Below, in pieces: positions 1-12,476 of a stretch of 64,000 nt of DNA. Location: positions 4,187,501 to 4,251,500 of the forward strand of contig NZ_SAUH01000001.1 of assembly GCF_004193175.1 (NCBI RefSeq), given 5' to 3'. The first letter of the stretch is position 1. Each line of letters opens with the position of its first letter. Made by a program: the position numbers and the translations under genes. The notes beneath the pieces were generated by a model. That model was not told the DNA's origin. It worked only from the letters and a program-made list of their open reading frames with translations, and ran no database searches. Source of the DNA: Streptomyces sp. RFCAC02 (GTDB lineage Bacteria; Actinomycetota; Actinomycetes; Streptomycetales; Streptomycetaceae).

Positions 1-31
1 GGTGGGCGGACTGGTTGGTGGTTGAGAATTG

Positions 32-3170
<3,139 letters not shown>

Positions 3171-3206
3171 AAGTTCGAAGCCGGCCTGGCTGGTGCACCC
3201 AAAGGT

Positions 3207-3325
3207 GTTCCGGTGGTCATGGCGGAGAGGAAACGCCCGGTTACATTCCGAACCCGGAAGCTAAGCTCTCCAGCGCCGATGGTACTGCATGGGGGACCGT
3301 GTGGGAGAGTAGGTCACCGCCGGAC
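3207..3325 (+). rRNA. rrf: 5S ribosomal RNA
   Basis: About 118 nt, starting GTTCCGGTGGTCATGGCGG and ending CACCGCCGGAC, whose ends pair as the terminal helix. The loop segment CGAACCCGGAAGCTAAG and the TGGTACTGCA stretch are typical of actinobacterial 5S. It follows the 23S closely, as the last gene of the rRNA operon. The exact 5' end could differ by one or two bases. Confidence 0.95.
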
Positions 3326-3336
3326 AATTATTGAAT

Positions 3337-3389
3337 GAAGAGGCTCTGTCAGGGAGTTGTTGATTCCCTGACAGAGCCTCTTCTTTTTT
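3337..3389 (+). terminator. rRNA operon terminator
   Basis: Perfect 19-bp inverted repeat (arms 3337-3355 and 3365-3383, loop of 9) followed by six T residues at 3384-3389. It is a textbook intrinsic terminator, unusual in this GC-rich genome for having a real U tract. It separates the rRNA operon from the convergent DUF58 gene. Confidence 0.95.
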
Positions 3390-3430
3390 GTGTTCCCGGG
3401 CCGCGGTGAGACGCCGGGGCACCCGCAATC

Positions 3431-4738
3431 TCAGAGGCGGCCGGCCGCCTTCAGCATCAGATAGGTGTCGGCCAGCGCCGGCGGAAGCTGCCCCGGATTC
3501 CCCTCCACCACCGTGACACCGATACGGATCAGGCGCTCGGCGGCCGCACGCCGTTCCGCGCGGTACCGCTCAGCCGCCGCGGCCCCGTACACCCCCGCGT
3601 CCGTGCCCCGCTCACGGGCCATGTCCTCGATCCGCGGATCGGTGACCGACGCGACGACCACGACGTGCCGTCGCGCCAGCCGAGGCAGCACGGACAGCAG
3701 CCCCGCCTCGCCGGTCACGCTGTCGAGATCGGTGAACAGGACGACCAGCGAACGCTGCCTCGCCACCGAAAGGGCCGATGACACGAGCGCGCGGGAATCC
3801 GTCTCCACCAACGCCGGTTCCAGCGCGGCCAGGGCGTTGACGACGGCGGGCAGCACCTCCGTCCCCGACACACCCAGGACCGCCGCACGCGGAGCGCGGT
3901 CGAAAGCCAGCAGATCCACCCTGTCCCCCGCGCGGGCCGCGAGCGCGGTGAGCAGCAGAGCCGCGTCCATCGACGCGTCAAGACGCGGCGCGTCACCGAC
4001 CCGCCCCGCCGACGTGCGGCCCGTGTCGAGCACCAGCAGCAGACGACGGTCCCGCTCCGGACGCCACGTGCGGACGGCGACCTCCGACTGACGTGCCGTC
4101 GCCCGCCAGTCGATCGATCGCACGTCGTCCCCAGGGACGTAGGCGCGCAGACTGTCGAACTCCGTGCCCTCACCCCGGGACAGCACGGTCGTGCGGCCGT
4201 CCAGCTCCCGCAGACGCGCCAGTTTCGCCGGAAGGTGCTTGCGGCTCGTGAACGGCGGCAGGACCCGCAGCACCCACGGCACGTCATGGCTGCCCTGCCG
4301 CGCGGCCAGGCCCAGCGGCCCGTGCGAGCGGACCGTCACCCGCACCGGACGCAGGTCGCCCCTGCGCGTCGGCACGAGCGTCGTCGTCACGCGGCGCCGC
4401 TCGCCCGCAGGCACGGTCAGCCGGTGCCGCGACCCGGCGAACGCGGTGCCCGGGCGCCAGCCGCTCGGCGGCCAGGCGTCACGGAGGTCCGCGCGCAGCG
4501 GACGGCCCGAACCGTTCGTCACGGTCAGTACGATCGGGGCCTCGTCGCCGAGCCGCACCGAGACCGCCCCGTCGCGCGCCAGGCCGAGCGTCCGCACCGG
4601 CGCGGCCGTCGCGAGGTCGACGAGGACGGCCGCGAGGACGACGAACAGCACCGCGAGGACGGCCCCCCAGCCGGGGAACCCCACCACCACGAGCGTGCCG
4701 AGCGCCGCAAGGAGCGCGGCACGTCCCGACAGCGCCAT
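3431..4738 (-). CDS. DUF58 domain membrane protein
   Basis: 435 residues. Two hydrophobic segments lie in the first 50 residues, followed by a beta-rich extracytoplasmic-like region. The DUF58 core then has the block EFDSLRAYVPGDDVRSIDW and a VWA-like fold (LLLVLDTGRTS, VVLFTDLDS). DUF58 proteins are partners of MoxR AAA+ ATPases, probably in assembly or quality control of envelope complexes; the exact role is unknown. The ATG at 4738 overlaps the stop of the upstream moxR gene by one base, so translation is probably coupled. Last gene of a five-gene minus-strand set. Confidence 0.9.
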   Translation of the reverse strand: MALSGRAALLAALGTLVVVGFPGWGAVLAVLFVVLAAVLVDLATAAPVRTLGLARDGAVSVRLGDEAPIVLTVTNGSGRPLRADLRDAWPPSGWRPGTAFAGSRHRLTVPAGERRRVTTTLVPTRRGDLRPVRVTVRSHGPLGLAARQGSHDVPWVLRVLPPFTSRKHLPAKLARLRELDGRTTVLSRGEGTEFDSLRAYVPGDDVRSIDWRATARQSEVAVRTWRPERDRRLLLVLDTGRTSAGRVGDAPRLDASMDAALLLTALAARAGDRVDLLAFDRAPRAAVLGVSGTEVLPAVVNALAALEPALVETDSRALVSSALSVARQRSLVVLFTDLDSVTGEAGLLSVLPRLARRHVVVVASVTDPRIEDMARERGTDAGVYGAAAAERYRAERRAAAERLIRIGVTVVEGNPGQLPPALADTYLMLKAAGRL

Positions 4739-5712
4739 CAGCGGGGCACCGGGACGCGCGACAGCAGACCGGTCAGCACGCCGTCCGCCGTCACACCCTC
4801 CATCTCGGCCTCCGGACGCAGCCGCACCCGGTGCCGCAGCGTCGGCAGCGCCAGTGCCTTGACGTCGTCGGGAGTCACGAACGCGCGGCCCGACAGCCAC
4901 GCCCAGGCGCGCGCCGTGCGCAGCAGCGCGGTCGCGCCGCGCGGTGACGCGCCGAGGGCCAGCGACGGCGACTCGCGGGTGGCCCGGCAGACGTCCACCA
5001 CGTACGCGGTGACCTCCGGCGCGACGGTCACGGCCGCCACCTCGGCGCGGGCCGCCGCCAGTTCGGCGGCGCCCGCGACCGGCCGGACACCCGCCGCCGC
5101 CAGATCGCCCGGATCGAACCCGGCCGCGTGGCGCGTGAGGACGTCGATCTCCTGCTCGCGGCTCGGCAGCGGCAGCACGAGCTTCAGCAGGAAACGGTCG
5201 AGCTGCGCCTCGGGAAGCGGGTAGGTGCCCTCGTACTCCAGCGGGTTCTGCGTGGCGGCGACCATGAACGGGTCGGGCAGCGGGCGCGGGACGCCCTCGA
5301 CGGACACCTGGCGCTCCTCCATCGCCTCCAGCAGGGACGCCTGCGTCTTCGGCGGCGTCCGGTTGATCTCGTCCGCCAGCAGGAGGTGCGTGAAGACCGG
5401 CCCCTCCTGGAACGAGAACTCGGCGGTGCGCGCGTCGTAGACGAGGGAGCCCGTCACGTCGCTCGGCATCAGGTCCGGCGTGAACTGGACGCGCTTGGTG
5501 CCGAGGTCCAGGGCCGTCGCCAGCGTGCGGACCAGGAGCGTCTTGGCGATGCCCGGCACACCTTCGAGGAGGACGTGGCCCCGGCACAGCAGGGCGACGA
5601 CCAGGCCGGTGACGGCGGCGTCCTGGCCCACCACGGCCTTGCCGATCTCGGTGCGCAGGGCCTGGAGTGCGGCGAGCGGCCCGGCCGGTCCCGGGTCTGT
5701 CGGTGCGGTCAC
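4738..5712 (-). CDS. MoxR family AAA+ ATPase
   Basis: 324 residues. Walker A is GVPGIAKT (about 51-58), Walker B is LLADEIN (about 111-117), and the MoxR-specific FTPDLMPSDVTG segment lies between them. MoxR ATPases act as chaperone-like remodelling machines for neighbouring VWA/DUF58 proteins. The start overlaps the end of the DUF4350 gene by 4 bases (ATGA), and the stop overlaps the DUF58 start. Both junctions indicate translational coupling and a stoichiometric complex. The complex's cellular client is not visible from sequence. Confidence 0.93.
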   Translation of the reverse strand: MTAPTDPGPAGPLAALQALRTEIGKAVVGQDAAVTGLVVALLCRGHVLLEGVPGIAKTLLVRTLATALDLGTKRVQFTPDLMPSDVTGSLVYDARTAEFSFQEGPVFTHLLLADEINRTPPKTQASLLEAMEERQVSVEGVPRPLPDPFMVAATQNPLEYEGTYPLPEAQLDRFLLKLVLPLPSREQEIDVLTRHAAGFDPGDLAAAGVRPVAGAAELAAARAEVAAVTVAPEVTAYVVDVCRATRESPSLALGASPRGATALLRTARAWAWLSGRAFVTPDDVKALALPTLRHRVRLRPEAEMEGVTADGVLTGLLSRVPVPR

Positions 5713-6944
5713 GTCGGGCGGTCCTTGCCTCTCGGGTGTGCGGGGTCACTGGATGCGTGCGGGGCGCCGGGGGCGAGCCGGCGTTCGAGCGCATCGAGGT
5801 CGCCGGCCAGGCGCACCAGCGCGGCGTCGTCCGCCGGCGGCGGGCCGAACAGCAGGTCGTGGACGTGCGGCGCGGGATCGCCCGTGCGGGCGGCAACGGC
5901 CCCCGGGAGCTCGCCCGGGGAGTGGGCGGCGGTCGCCGCGAGGCCGGCGAGCGGTGCCAGGCGGGTGCGGGCGGCCGTCCTGAGCGCGTCGGCGGCGGTG
6001 TCCCTGGCGCCCGCGCGGTGGTAGAGGCGGGCGCGGCCCTCCGTCGTCTCGGCCGCGTGGACCACGACGGGCAGCCGCTCGGTGACGACCGGGCCGAGGC
6101 GGCGGGCACGCCAGAGGGCGGCCAGGACGGCGGCGATCGCGAGCTGGAACGCGCCCCAGCGCCAGGCGGGATGGGTCAGTCCGAGGACGGAGGAGTCGCC
6201 GCTGCCGCCGGTCACCTCGTCGCCGGTGGGGAAGTACCACACGACGTGCGGGCGGGAGCCGAGGAGCTGGAGGGCGAGGGCGGCGTTGCCCTCCTCGTCG
6301 AGGTGTTCGTTGCGCAGGAGGTCGGGGGAGCCGAGGACGACGGTGTCGCCGCCGGAGTCCGGGAGGAGCAGCAGGGTGGACAGTCCGGCCACCGGGTAGC
6401 AGGCGGTCGTGCCGGAGGAGCTGTCCGTGTAGCCGAGGCCGCCGAGGCGGACCGTGCCCGCGCGCCCGGCGGGGGCGTAGGCGCATGACGGGGCGGCGGC
6501 CTCCTCGGTCGTCCCCAGCTCCGTGGCCGTGAGCCCGGGGGCGAACGCGTCGAGGGCGGGGCCGTCGGGGGCGAGCAGCACCGTCCTGCCGCCGGTGTCC
6601 GCCGTGGCGCCGCGGAGGGTGGTCGCGGCCGTGTCGCTCAGGGCGGCGGCGTGCGGGAGGACGAGGGTGGTTTCGCCGGACGCGGCCGCGGCCGCCTCGC
6701 GGGCGGTGGTGACGACGGTGGTGTCGACGCCGTGGTCGGCGAGCAGTTCCGCGAGGGCGCGGGTGCCGGACGGGGTGGCGGAGCGCGGGTCGAGGGAGCC
6801 GTGGTCGTCGTCGCCGATGAGGGCGATGAGGAGTCCGGCGGCGGCCAGGATCGCGGCCGCCAGGAGGAAGCCGCGGCCGCGCCGCCACAGGGCGCGGGCG
6901 GTGGGCGACACGGAGGAGCCGGTGGCGGGAGCGGTCGTCGTCAC
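5709..6944 (-). CDS. DUF4350 domain membrane protein
   Basis: 411 residues from a GTG at 6944 that overlaps the stop of the DUF4129 gene (GTGA). This start gives VTTTAPATG, then a transmembrane helix at about 22-41 (FLLAAAILAAAGLLIALIG). A DUF4350-type extracellular region follows (SATPSGTRALAELLADHG, a Rossmann-like GATase fold), then a second helix near 255-275 and a cytoplasmic tail. The family regularly sits beside MoxR, DUF58 and DUF4129 genes in actinobacteria. Function is unknown; the arrangement suggests a membrane complex handled by MoxR. An open frame also continues upstream of 6944, but it lies opposite real genes and was discarded. Confidence 0.85.
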   Translation of the reverse strand: MTTTAPATGSSVSPTARALWRRGRGFLLAAAILAAAGLLIALIGDDDHGSLDPRSATPSGTRALAELLADHGVDTTVVTTAREAAAAASGETTLVLPHAAALSDTAATTLRGATADTGGRTVLLAPDGPALDAFAPGLTATELGTTEEAAAPSCAYAPAGRAGTVRLGGLGYTDSSSGTTACYPVAGLSTLLLLPDSGGDTVVLGSPDLLRNEHLDEEGNAALALQLLGSRPHVVWYFPTGDEVTGGSGDSSVLGLTHPAWRWGAFQLAIAAVLAALWRARRLGPVVTERLPVVVHAAETTEGRARLYHRAGARDTAADALRTAARTRLAPLAGLAATAAHSPGELPGAVAARTGDPAPHVHDLLFGPPPADDAALVRLAGDLDALERRLAPGAPHASSDPAHPRGKDRPT

Positions 6945-7633
6945 CGGGCGGCCGTCCCGGAGGCGGCGGGGGTGGGCAGGACGGGGCGCGTGTGCGCCGC
7001 GGCGTCGTCCAACTCGGCGACGCGGGCGTAGTCGGTCGCGTCGGCGGGCCTGCCGCCGTAGGTCACGGCGTCGAACGTCATGGCGGCCGCGCGCAGTGCG
7101 TCGGCGAGGGCGGGCAGGAAACGGCCGGCCTCGGCGGCGGCCTCGCCCGCGGTACGGCCCGCGCTGTGGTCGACGAGGGCGCGTTCCTCCAGCGAGCGGA
7201 CGACGGCGCGCATCCGTTCCTGGACGGCCGGGGTCCAGCGGCCGGCCGCCGCGTGCCCGGCAGCGGCCGCGCGGTGCTCGGCCGCGGTACGGGGCCGGCC
7301 GGGGAACAGGGTGCCGTCCCCGCGGCGCCGTGCCGCGGCGCGCGGCCGGCCGAGCCGCAGCCACAGTGCCGTGACCAGCGCGACGAGGAGGACACCGATG
7401 ACCGTGAGGCCGACCCAGTCGCCCGGGGTGCGGAACGCGACGTCCTCCAGCACGCCGAAGACGTGCTCCCACACCCAGGAGAGGGCGCGGCGGAACGGCC
7501 CCGGCTCGTGCTGCGTGTAGAGGCTCCGCGACAGCTCGCGCCGCGCCTCCTCGCGGGCCGTGCCGCGGTCCACGTCGATCGGCGGCCCCGGCGCGTCGGC
7601 CCGCGCGAGGAGACCGTACGGCGGGCGCGGCAC
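6941..7633 (-). CDS. DUF4129 domain protein
   Basis: 230 residues with a GTG start at 7633, three bases after the upstream stop. A single transmembrane helix (GLTVIGVLLVALVTALWL, about 74-91) separates a short N-terminal part from the C-terminal DUF4129 region. That region is helical and Ala/Arg-rich (RMRAVVRSLEERALVDHSAGRTAGE). The domain is often found in transglutaminase-like or MoxR-linked membrane proteins. The biochemical role is unknown. The 4-base overlap with the DUF4350 gene supports one transcript. Confidence 0.85.
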   Translation of the reverse strand: MPRPPYGLLARADAPGPPIDVDRGTAREEARRELSRSLYTQHEPGPFRRALSWVWEHVFGVLEDVAFRTPGDWVGLTVIGVLLVALVTALWLRLGRPRAAARRRGDGTLFPGRPRTAAEHRAAAAGHAAAGRWTPAVQERMRAVVRSLEERALVDHSAGRTAGEAAAEAGRFLPALADALRAAAMTFDAVTYGGRPADATDYARVAELDDAAAHTRPVLPTPAASGTAAR

Positions 7634-7636
7634 CGT

Positions 7637-8779
7637 TCAGGCCCCGGGGGACGGGGCGGCGCCGGCGGCGCGGGCCAGTTCGATGTCCAGGGCTTCCCGG
7701 CGGATGCGCTGGTCCATGTAGAGGAGGGCGACGACACCGGCCTGGACCGGCAGGGTGATGGCGGACGCGATGACCGCGCCGACGCCCGTGACGGCGAGGT
7801 AGCCGACGGAGGTGCTGCCGACGCCGGTCAGGGTGTCGCCCGTGTCCGCGCCGGAGACGGCCGAGGCGAGGAACCCGGCGGGGATCTGGATGATGTTCGA
7901 GACGATGACGATCAGGACCATCATCAGCAGCTGGACGCCGAAGACGCGCCACCAGGAGCCGCGGACCAGCTTCCACGAGCGGCGCAGCGCCGCGACGACG
8001 CCCTGCCGCTCCAGCATGAGGGCGGGCGGGGCCAGCGAGTACTGGACGATGAGCCAGACGGCGAGGACCACACCTGCCAGGCTCAGGACGGCGGTGAGGC
8101 CGCCCGAGCCCGACAGGGCGCCGACGGTCACCGGCACGAGGACGGCGGCGGCCCCGATCAGCGGGACGAGGAGCGAGAGGCCGAGGAGCCGCAGCAGGCG
8201 CGGGCGGGAGTCCCGCCACGCCTCGCCGACCGTGACCGAGCGGCCGAGAACGGCGCGGCTCACCACGATGGTGAGCATGGCGGTGGCGATGAGGGAGCCG
8301 AGGATCGCGACGACGCCCGCGACACCCGCGTAGGCGAGGACGTCGCCGAGGGCGCGTTCGATCTCCTCATCGGTCGGGTCGGAGTCGTCCTGGAGGAGGG
8401 CGAGGGAGTCGGCGTCCACCCACAGGCGCATCGCGACGGCCGAGATCAGCTGGGTGACGACGGCGATGAGCAGCGTCACGGTGAGGACGGTGCGCCAGTG
8501 GGTGCGGGCCGTGGCGACCGCGCCGTCGAGTATCTCGCCGACGCCGAGGGGACGCAGCGGGATGACGCCGGGTTTCGGCACGCTCGCGGCCGGCTGCCAG
8601 CCGGGGGCGGCCCAGCCCTGCTGCCCGCCGCCCCAGCCGGGCGGCGGCGGAGGTGCCTGGCCCCAGCCCTGGGGCGCCTGGGGCGGGGCGGGCGGTGGCG
8701 GGTCGGCGGGCCGGTGGTCCGGAGGGCCGTCCTCCGGCGGCGGGGACCCCGGCGGGACCCAACCCGGCGCGTCACTCAC
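7637..8779 (-). CDS. Multi-pass membrane protein (GDPD membrane-domain-like)
   Basis: 380 residues. The first 75 are Pro/Gly/Trp-rich and disordered (PPPPPGWGG type). About six hydrophobic helices follow, with the motif LRPLGVGEILDGAVATARTH at the start of the membrane part. This is seen in actinobacterial proteins annotated as glycerophosphoryl diester phosphodiesterase membrane domain. No phosphodiesterase catalytic domain is present. First gene of the minus-strand DUF4129-DUF4350-MoxR-DUF58 set, divergent from mtnA with 144 bases between. Function unknown. Confidence 0.8.
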   Translation of the reverse strand: MSDAPGWVPPGSPPPEDGPPDHRPADPPPPAPPQAPQGWGQAPPPPPGWGGGQQGWAAPGWQPAASVPKPGVIPLRPLGVGEILDGAVATARTHWRTVLTVTLLIAVVTQLISAVAMRLWVDADSLALLQDDSDPTDEEIERALGDVLAYAGVAGVVAILGSLIATAMLTIVVSRAVLGRSVTVGEAWRDSRPRLLRLLGLSLLVPLIGAAAVLVPVTVGALSGSGGLTAVLSLAGVVLAVWLIVQYSLAPPALMLERQGVVAALRRSWKLVRGSWWRVFGVQLLMMVLIVIVSNIIQIPAGFLASAVSGADTGDTLTGVGSTSVGYLAVTGVGAVIASAITLPVQAGVVALLYMDQRIRREALDIELARAAGAAPSPGA

Positions 8780-8923
8780 ACTGTCACCTCGTTCCGTCGG
8801 GGCCGTGCGGCCCGCGGGAGATCGTCACGTCCGCTGCCGCCCATCGTGCCATGGGGGTGGGACGGGCGTGCCGACCGCGCCTCCCGGCTTCTCACGCGGA
8901 GGCGGTGCGGGCAGACTGGCCCA

Positions 8924-9973
8924 ATGGCTGATCACGGACTCGCCGCCCTGCGCTGGGCGGAACCTCCCGACGGGCCGGTGCTCGTCCTCCTCGACCAGAC
9001 GCGGCTTCCGGACGCCGAGGAGGAACTGGTCGTCACGGACGTGCCGGGGCTGGTCGAGGCGGTGCGGGCGCTGGTCGTCCGGGGAGCGCCGGTGCTCGGC
9101 CTCGCCGGGGCGTACGGGGTGGCGCTGGCCGCCGCGCGCGGGTTCGACGTGGAGGAGGCGGCCCTGCTGCTGGCCGACGCGCGGCCCACGGCGGTGAACC
9201 TGGCGTACGGCGTGCGGCGGGCCGTCGCGGCGTACCGGTCGGGCGGTGCGGCGGCGGCGCTGGCCGAGGCGCGGGCGATGCACCGGGAGGACGCGCTGGC
9301 CGGTGAGCGGATGGAGGAGGCCGGGCTCGGGCTGCTGGGGGAGCTGGTGCCGGGCGGCGGGTACCGGCTGCTGACGCACTGCAACACGGGGATGCTCGTG
9401 TCCGGCGGGCGGGGGACGGCGTTCGCCGTGGCGCGGCGGGCGCACGAGGCGGGGGAGCTGCGGCGGCTGTGGGTGGGGGAGACGCGTCCGCTGCTGCAGG
9501 GCGCGCGGCTCACGGCGTGGGAGGCGGCGCGGGCCGGGATGCCGTACACGGTGCTGGCGGACGCGGCGGCGGGGTCGCTGTTCGCCGCGGGCGAGGTGGA
9601 CGCGGTGCTGGTGGGGGCGGACCGGATCGCGGCGGACGGGTCGGTCGCGAACAAGGTGGGGACGTATCCGCTGGCCGTGCTGGCGCGGCACCACGGGGTG
9701 CCGTTCCTCGTGGTGGCGCCGGTGGCGAGCGTGGACCCGGAGACGCCGGACGGTGCGGCGATCCCGGTGGAGCAGCGGGCGTCGCACGAGGTGACGGAGC
9801 TGCGGCCGGGGGTGGTGGTGGCGCCGGTCGGCGCGCAGGCGTACAACCCGGCGTTCGACGTGACGCCGCCGGAGCTGGTGACGGCGCTGGTGACGGAGGC
9901 GGGTGTGGTGTCGCCGGTGGGGCGTGACAGTCTTGCGGCGCTGTGTTCCGGCTCACGCGGCGCGAAGTCGTGA
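8924..9973 (+). CDS. mtnA: S-methyl-5-thioribose-1-phosphate isomerase
   Basis: 349 residues from the ATG at 8924. The frame is open further upstream, but that part lies opposite the divergent membrane-protein gene. MtnA converts 5-methylthioribose-1-phosphate to 5-methylthioribulose-1-phosphate in the methionine salvage pathway. It belongs to the eIF2B-alpha-like family. Visible signatures are VVRGAPVLGLAGAYGVALAA, THCNTGMLVSGG (catalytic Cys) and GADRIAADGSVANKVGTY (catalytic Asp in GADRI). Length is normal for the family. No other mtn gene is adjacent. Confidence 0.95.
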   Translation: MADHGLAALRWAEPPDGPVLVLLDQTRLPDAEEELVVTDVPGLVEAVRALVVRGAPVLGLAGAYGVALAAARGFDVEEAALLLADARPTAVNLAYGVRRAVAAYRSGGAAAALAEARAMHREDALAGERMEEAGLGLLGELVPGGGYRLLTHCNTGMLVSGGRGTAFAVARRAHEAGELRRLWVGETRPLLQGARLTAWEAARAGMPYTVLADAAAGSLFAAGEVDAVLVGADRIAADGSVANKVGTYPLAVLARHHGVPFLVVAPVASVDPETPDGAAIPVEQRASHEVTELRPGVVVAPVGAQAYNPAFDVTPPELVTALVTEAGVVSPVGRDSLAALCSGSRGAKS

Positions 9974-9997
9974 ATCAGGGGATGGGATGATGAGGGT

Positions 9998-10675
9998 ATG
10001 AAGGGACGCGTACTCGTCGTCGATGACGACACCGCTCTGGCGGAGATGCTCGGCATCGTGCTGCGCGGCGAGGGTTTCGATCCGTCGTTCGTGGCCGACG
10101 GGGACAAGGCGCTGGCCGCGTTCCGGGAGATCAAGCCGGATCTGGTGCTGCTCGACCTGATGCTGCCGGGCCGGGACGGGATCGAGGTCTGCAGGCTGAT
10201 CCGGGGCGAGTCCGGTGTGCCGATCGTGATGCTGACGGCGAAGAGCGACACGGTCGATGTCGTCGTGGGGCTCGAGTCGGGTGCCGACGACTACATCGTG
10301 AAGCCGTTCAAGCCGAAGGAGCTGATCGCCCGCATCCGGGCGCGGCTGCGGCGGTCCGAGGAGCCGGCGCCCGAGCAGCTCGCCATCGGTGATCTGGTGA
10401 TCGACGTGGCGGGGCACTCGGTGAAGCGGGGGAGCCAGACGATCTCGCTGACGCCCCTGGAGTTCGACCTGCTGGTGGCGCTGGCGCGCAAGCCGTGGCA
10501 GGTGTTCACGCGCGAGGTGCTGCTGGAGCAGGTGTGGGGGTACCGGCACGCGGCGGACACGCGGCTGGTGAACGTGCATGTGCAGCGGTTGCGTTCGAAG
10601 GTGGAGCGGGACCCGGAGCGTCCCGAGATCGTCGTGACCGTGCGGGGCGTGGGGTACAAGGCGGGGTCGGGCTGA
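9998..10675 (+). CDS. mtrA: Response regulator MtrA
   Basis: 225 residues of OmpR/PhoB type. The receiver domain has acidic pocket DDD (10-11 region), phospho-acceptor Asp53 (LLDLMLPG), and conserved TAKS and KPFKPKELIARI. The C-terminal winged helix has the recognition segment TRLVNVHVQRLRSKVE. MtrA is the conserved actinobacterial regulator of cell-wall remodelling, development and, in streptomycetes, antibiotic genes. It is immediately followed by mtrB (one base between stop and GTG), then lpqB. The family, length and operon make the call secure. Confidence 0.97.
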   Translation: MKGRVLVVDDDTALAEMLGIVLRGEGFDPSFVADGDKALAAFREIKPDLVLLDLMLPGRDGIEVCRLIRGESGVPIVMLTAKSDTVDVVVGLESGADDYIVKPFKPKELIARIRARLRRSEEPAPEQLAIGDLVIDVAGHSVKRGSQTISLTPLEFDLLVALARKPWQVFTREVLLEQVWGYRHAADTRLVNVHVQRLRSKVERDPERPEIVVTVRGVGYKAGSG

Positions 10676-10676
10676 C

Positions 10677-12476
10677 GTGCCCGACCGGCTGTGGAGGCAC
10701 GGGTCCCGGCTGCTGACGGAGGGGGCGGCGACCGGGGCGCAGCCCGCCATCCGGATCTTCGGCCGCTGGGCGCGGGGGCCGCTGCTGTCGGTGATGCGCC
10801 TGTGGCGGCGGAACATCCAGCTCCGCGTGGTCGTGAGCACGCTGCTGCTGTCGCTCGCCGTGGTGCTGGTGCTGGGCATCGTGGTCATCGGGCAGGTGCG
10901 CAACGGGCTGCTGGAGGCGAAGCGGCAGACGGCGCAGAGCCAGGCCGAGGGCGGGTTCGCCGTCGCGCTCGACCTGGCGACGGACGCGGCGGACTCGGCG
11001 AACGGGCAGCCGGTCGACTCCCGCAACTGGCTGAACTCGATGGTGCTGCAGCTCGCGAGCGGCGGGCAGGGCGTCTACTCGGTGCTCGCGCTGAGCTCGG
11101 ACCAGTCGAAGCCGTTCCCCGGTGAGTCGGACCTGACGCGGTGGGCGCCGCGCGGCTCGCAGGACGTGCAGCCGTCGAGCATCACCGCGGAGATGCGGGA
11201 GGCGCTGGACCGCGATCCGGCGACGCACCGGCAGTACGGGACGATCGTGCGGCCGGACGGGGAGACGGAGAAGGCGCTCGTCATCGGCAAGCGGCTCACC
11301 GACAACCAGGGCAACCCGTACCAGCTGTACTACCTCTTCCCGTTCGCGCAGGAGGAGAAGTCGCTGAGCCTGGTGACGGGCACGATCGCGACGGCCGGTG
11401 TGTTCGTGGTGGTGCTCCTCGGCGCCATCGCGTGGCTGGTGGTGCGGCAGGTCGTGACGCCGGTGCGGATGGCGGCGCGGATCGCCGAGCGGCTGGCGGC
11501 GGGGCGGCTGCAGGAGCGGATGAAGGTCAGCGGCGAGGACGACATCGCGCGGCTGGGCGAGTCGTTCAACAAGATGGCGCGCAATCTGCAGGGCAAGATC
11601 CAGCAGCTCGAGGAGCTGTCGCGGATGCAGCGGCGGTTCGTGTCGGACGTGTCGCACGAGCTGCGGACGCCGCTGACGACGGTGCGGATGGCTGCGGACG
11701 TGATCCATGAGGCGCGCACCGAGTTCGACCCGGCGACGGCGCGGTCGGCGGAGTTGCTGCTGAGCCAGCTCGACCGGTTCGAGTCGCTGCTCGCCGACCT
11801 GCTGGAGATCTCGCGGTTCGACGCGGGTGCGGCGCAGCTCGAGGCCGAGCAGACCGACCTGCGGGACGTCGTGAAGCGTGTCGTGGAGGGTGCCGAGCCG
11901 CTGGCGGAGCGCAAGGGCAGCCGGCTGCTGGTGCGGGGGGCGGCGCGGCCGGTCGTGGCCGAGGTGGATCCGCGGCGCATCGAGCGGGTCGTGCGCAACC
12001 TGGTGGTCAACGCCATCGAGCACGGCGAGGGCCGGGACGTCGTGGTGCGGCTCGCGGCGGGGCGGGACGGCCGTGCGGTGGCGATCGCGGTGCGGGACTA
12101 CGGCATCGGGCTGCGGCCGGGGGATGCCGAGCAGGTGTTCAACCGGTTCTGGCGCGCGGACCCGGCGCGGGCGCGGACGACGGGCGGCACGGGGCTCGGA
12201 CTGTCGATCGCCGTCGAGGACACGCATCTGCACGGCGGGCGTCTCGAGGCGTGGGGCGAGCCGGGCGGGGGCGCGCAGTTCCGGCTGACGCTGCCGCGGG
12301 CGACGGGGGATCCGCTGCGGGGCTCGCCGCTGCCGCTTGAGCCGCGGGACGCGCGGGCGCGGCGGGCGGCCGGCGCGGCGGTGCGGGTGCCCCGCCAGGC
12401 GGGGACGGCCGTACTCGACGGTGCGGCGGACGTGCGGGACGCGACGGGTGGCGGGGATGACGGTCATGGGCGGTGA
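10677..12476 (+). CDS. mtrB: Sensor histidine kinase MtrB
   Basis: 599 residues, GTG start one base after the mtrA stop. A transmembrane helix near 50-75 is followed by an extracytoplasmic sensor region. The second helix (GTIATAGVFVVVLLGAIAWLVV) leads into a HAMP domain (VTPVRMAARIAERLAAG). The H box is FVSDVSHELRTPLTTV, followed by the N box (NLVVNAIEHG) and ATP-lid motifs (DYGIGL, GGTGLGLSI). It phosphorylates MtrA and is modulated by the lipoprotein LpqB encoded next. The 3' end overlaps lpqB. The C-terminal 60 residues are basic and low-complexity. Confidence 0.96.
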   Translation: MPDRLWRHGSRLLTEGAATGAQPAIRIFGRWARGPLLSVMRLWRRNIQLRVVVSTLLLSLAVVLVLGIVVIGQVRNGLLEAKRQTAQSQAEGGFAVALDLATDAADSANGQPVDSRNWLNSMVLQLASGGQGVYSVLALSSDQSKPFPGESDLTRWAPRGSQDVQPSSITAEMREALDRDPATHRQYGTIVRPDGETEKALVIGKRLTDNQGNPYQLYYLFPFAQEEKSLSLVTGTIATAGVFVVVLLGAIAWLVVRQVVTPVRMAARIAERLAAGRLQERMKVSGEDDIARLGESFNKMARNLQGKIQQLEELSRMQRRFVSDVSHELRTPLTTVRMAADVIHEARTEFDPATARSAELLLSQLDRFESLLADLLEISRFDAGAAQLEAEQTDLRDVVKRVVEGAEPLAERKGSRLLVRGAARPVVAEVDPRRIERVVRNLVVNAIEHGEGRDVVVRLAAGRDGRAVAIAVRDYGIGLRPGDAEQVFNRFWRADPARARTTGGTGLGLSIAVEDTHLHGGRLEAWGEPGGGAQFRLTLPRATGDPLRGSPLPLEPRDARARRAAGAAVRVPRQAGTAVLDGAADVRDATGGGDDGHGR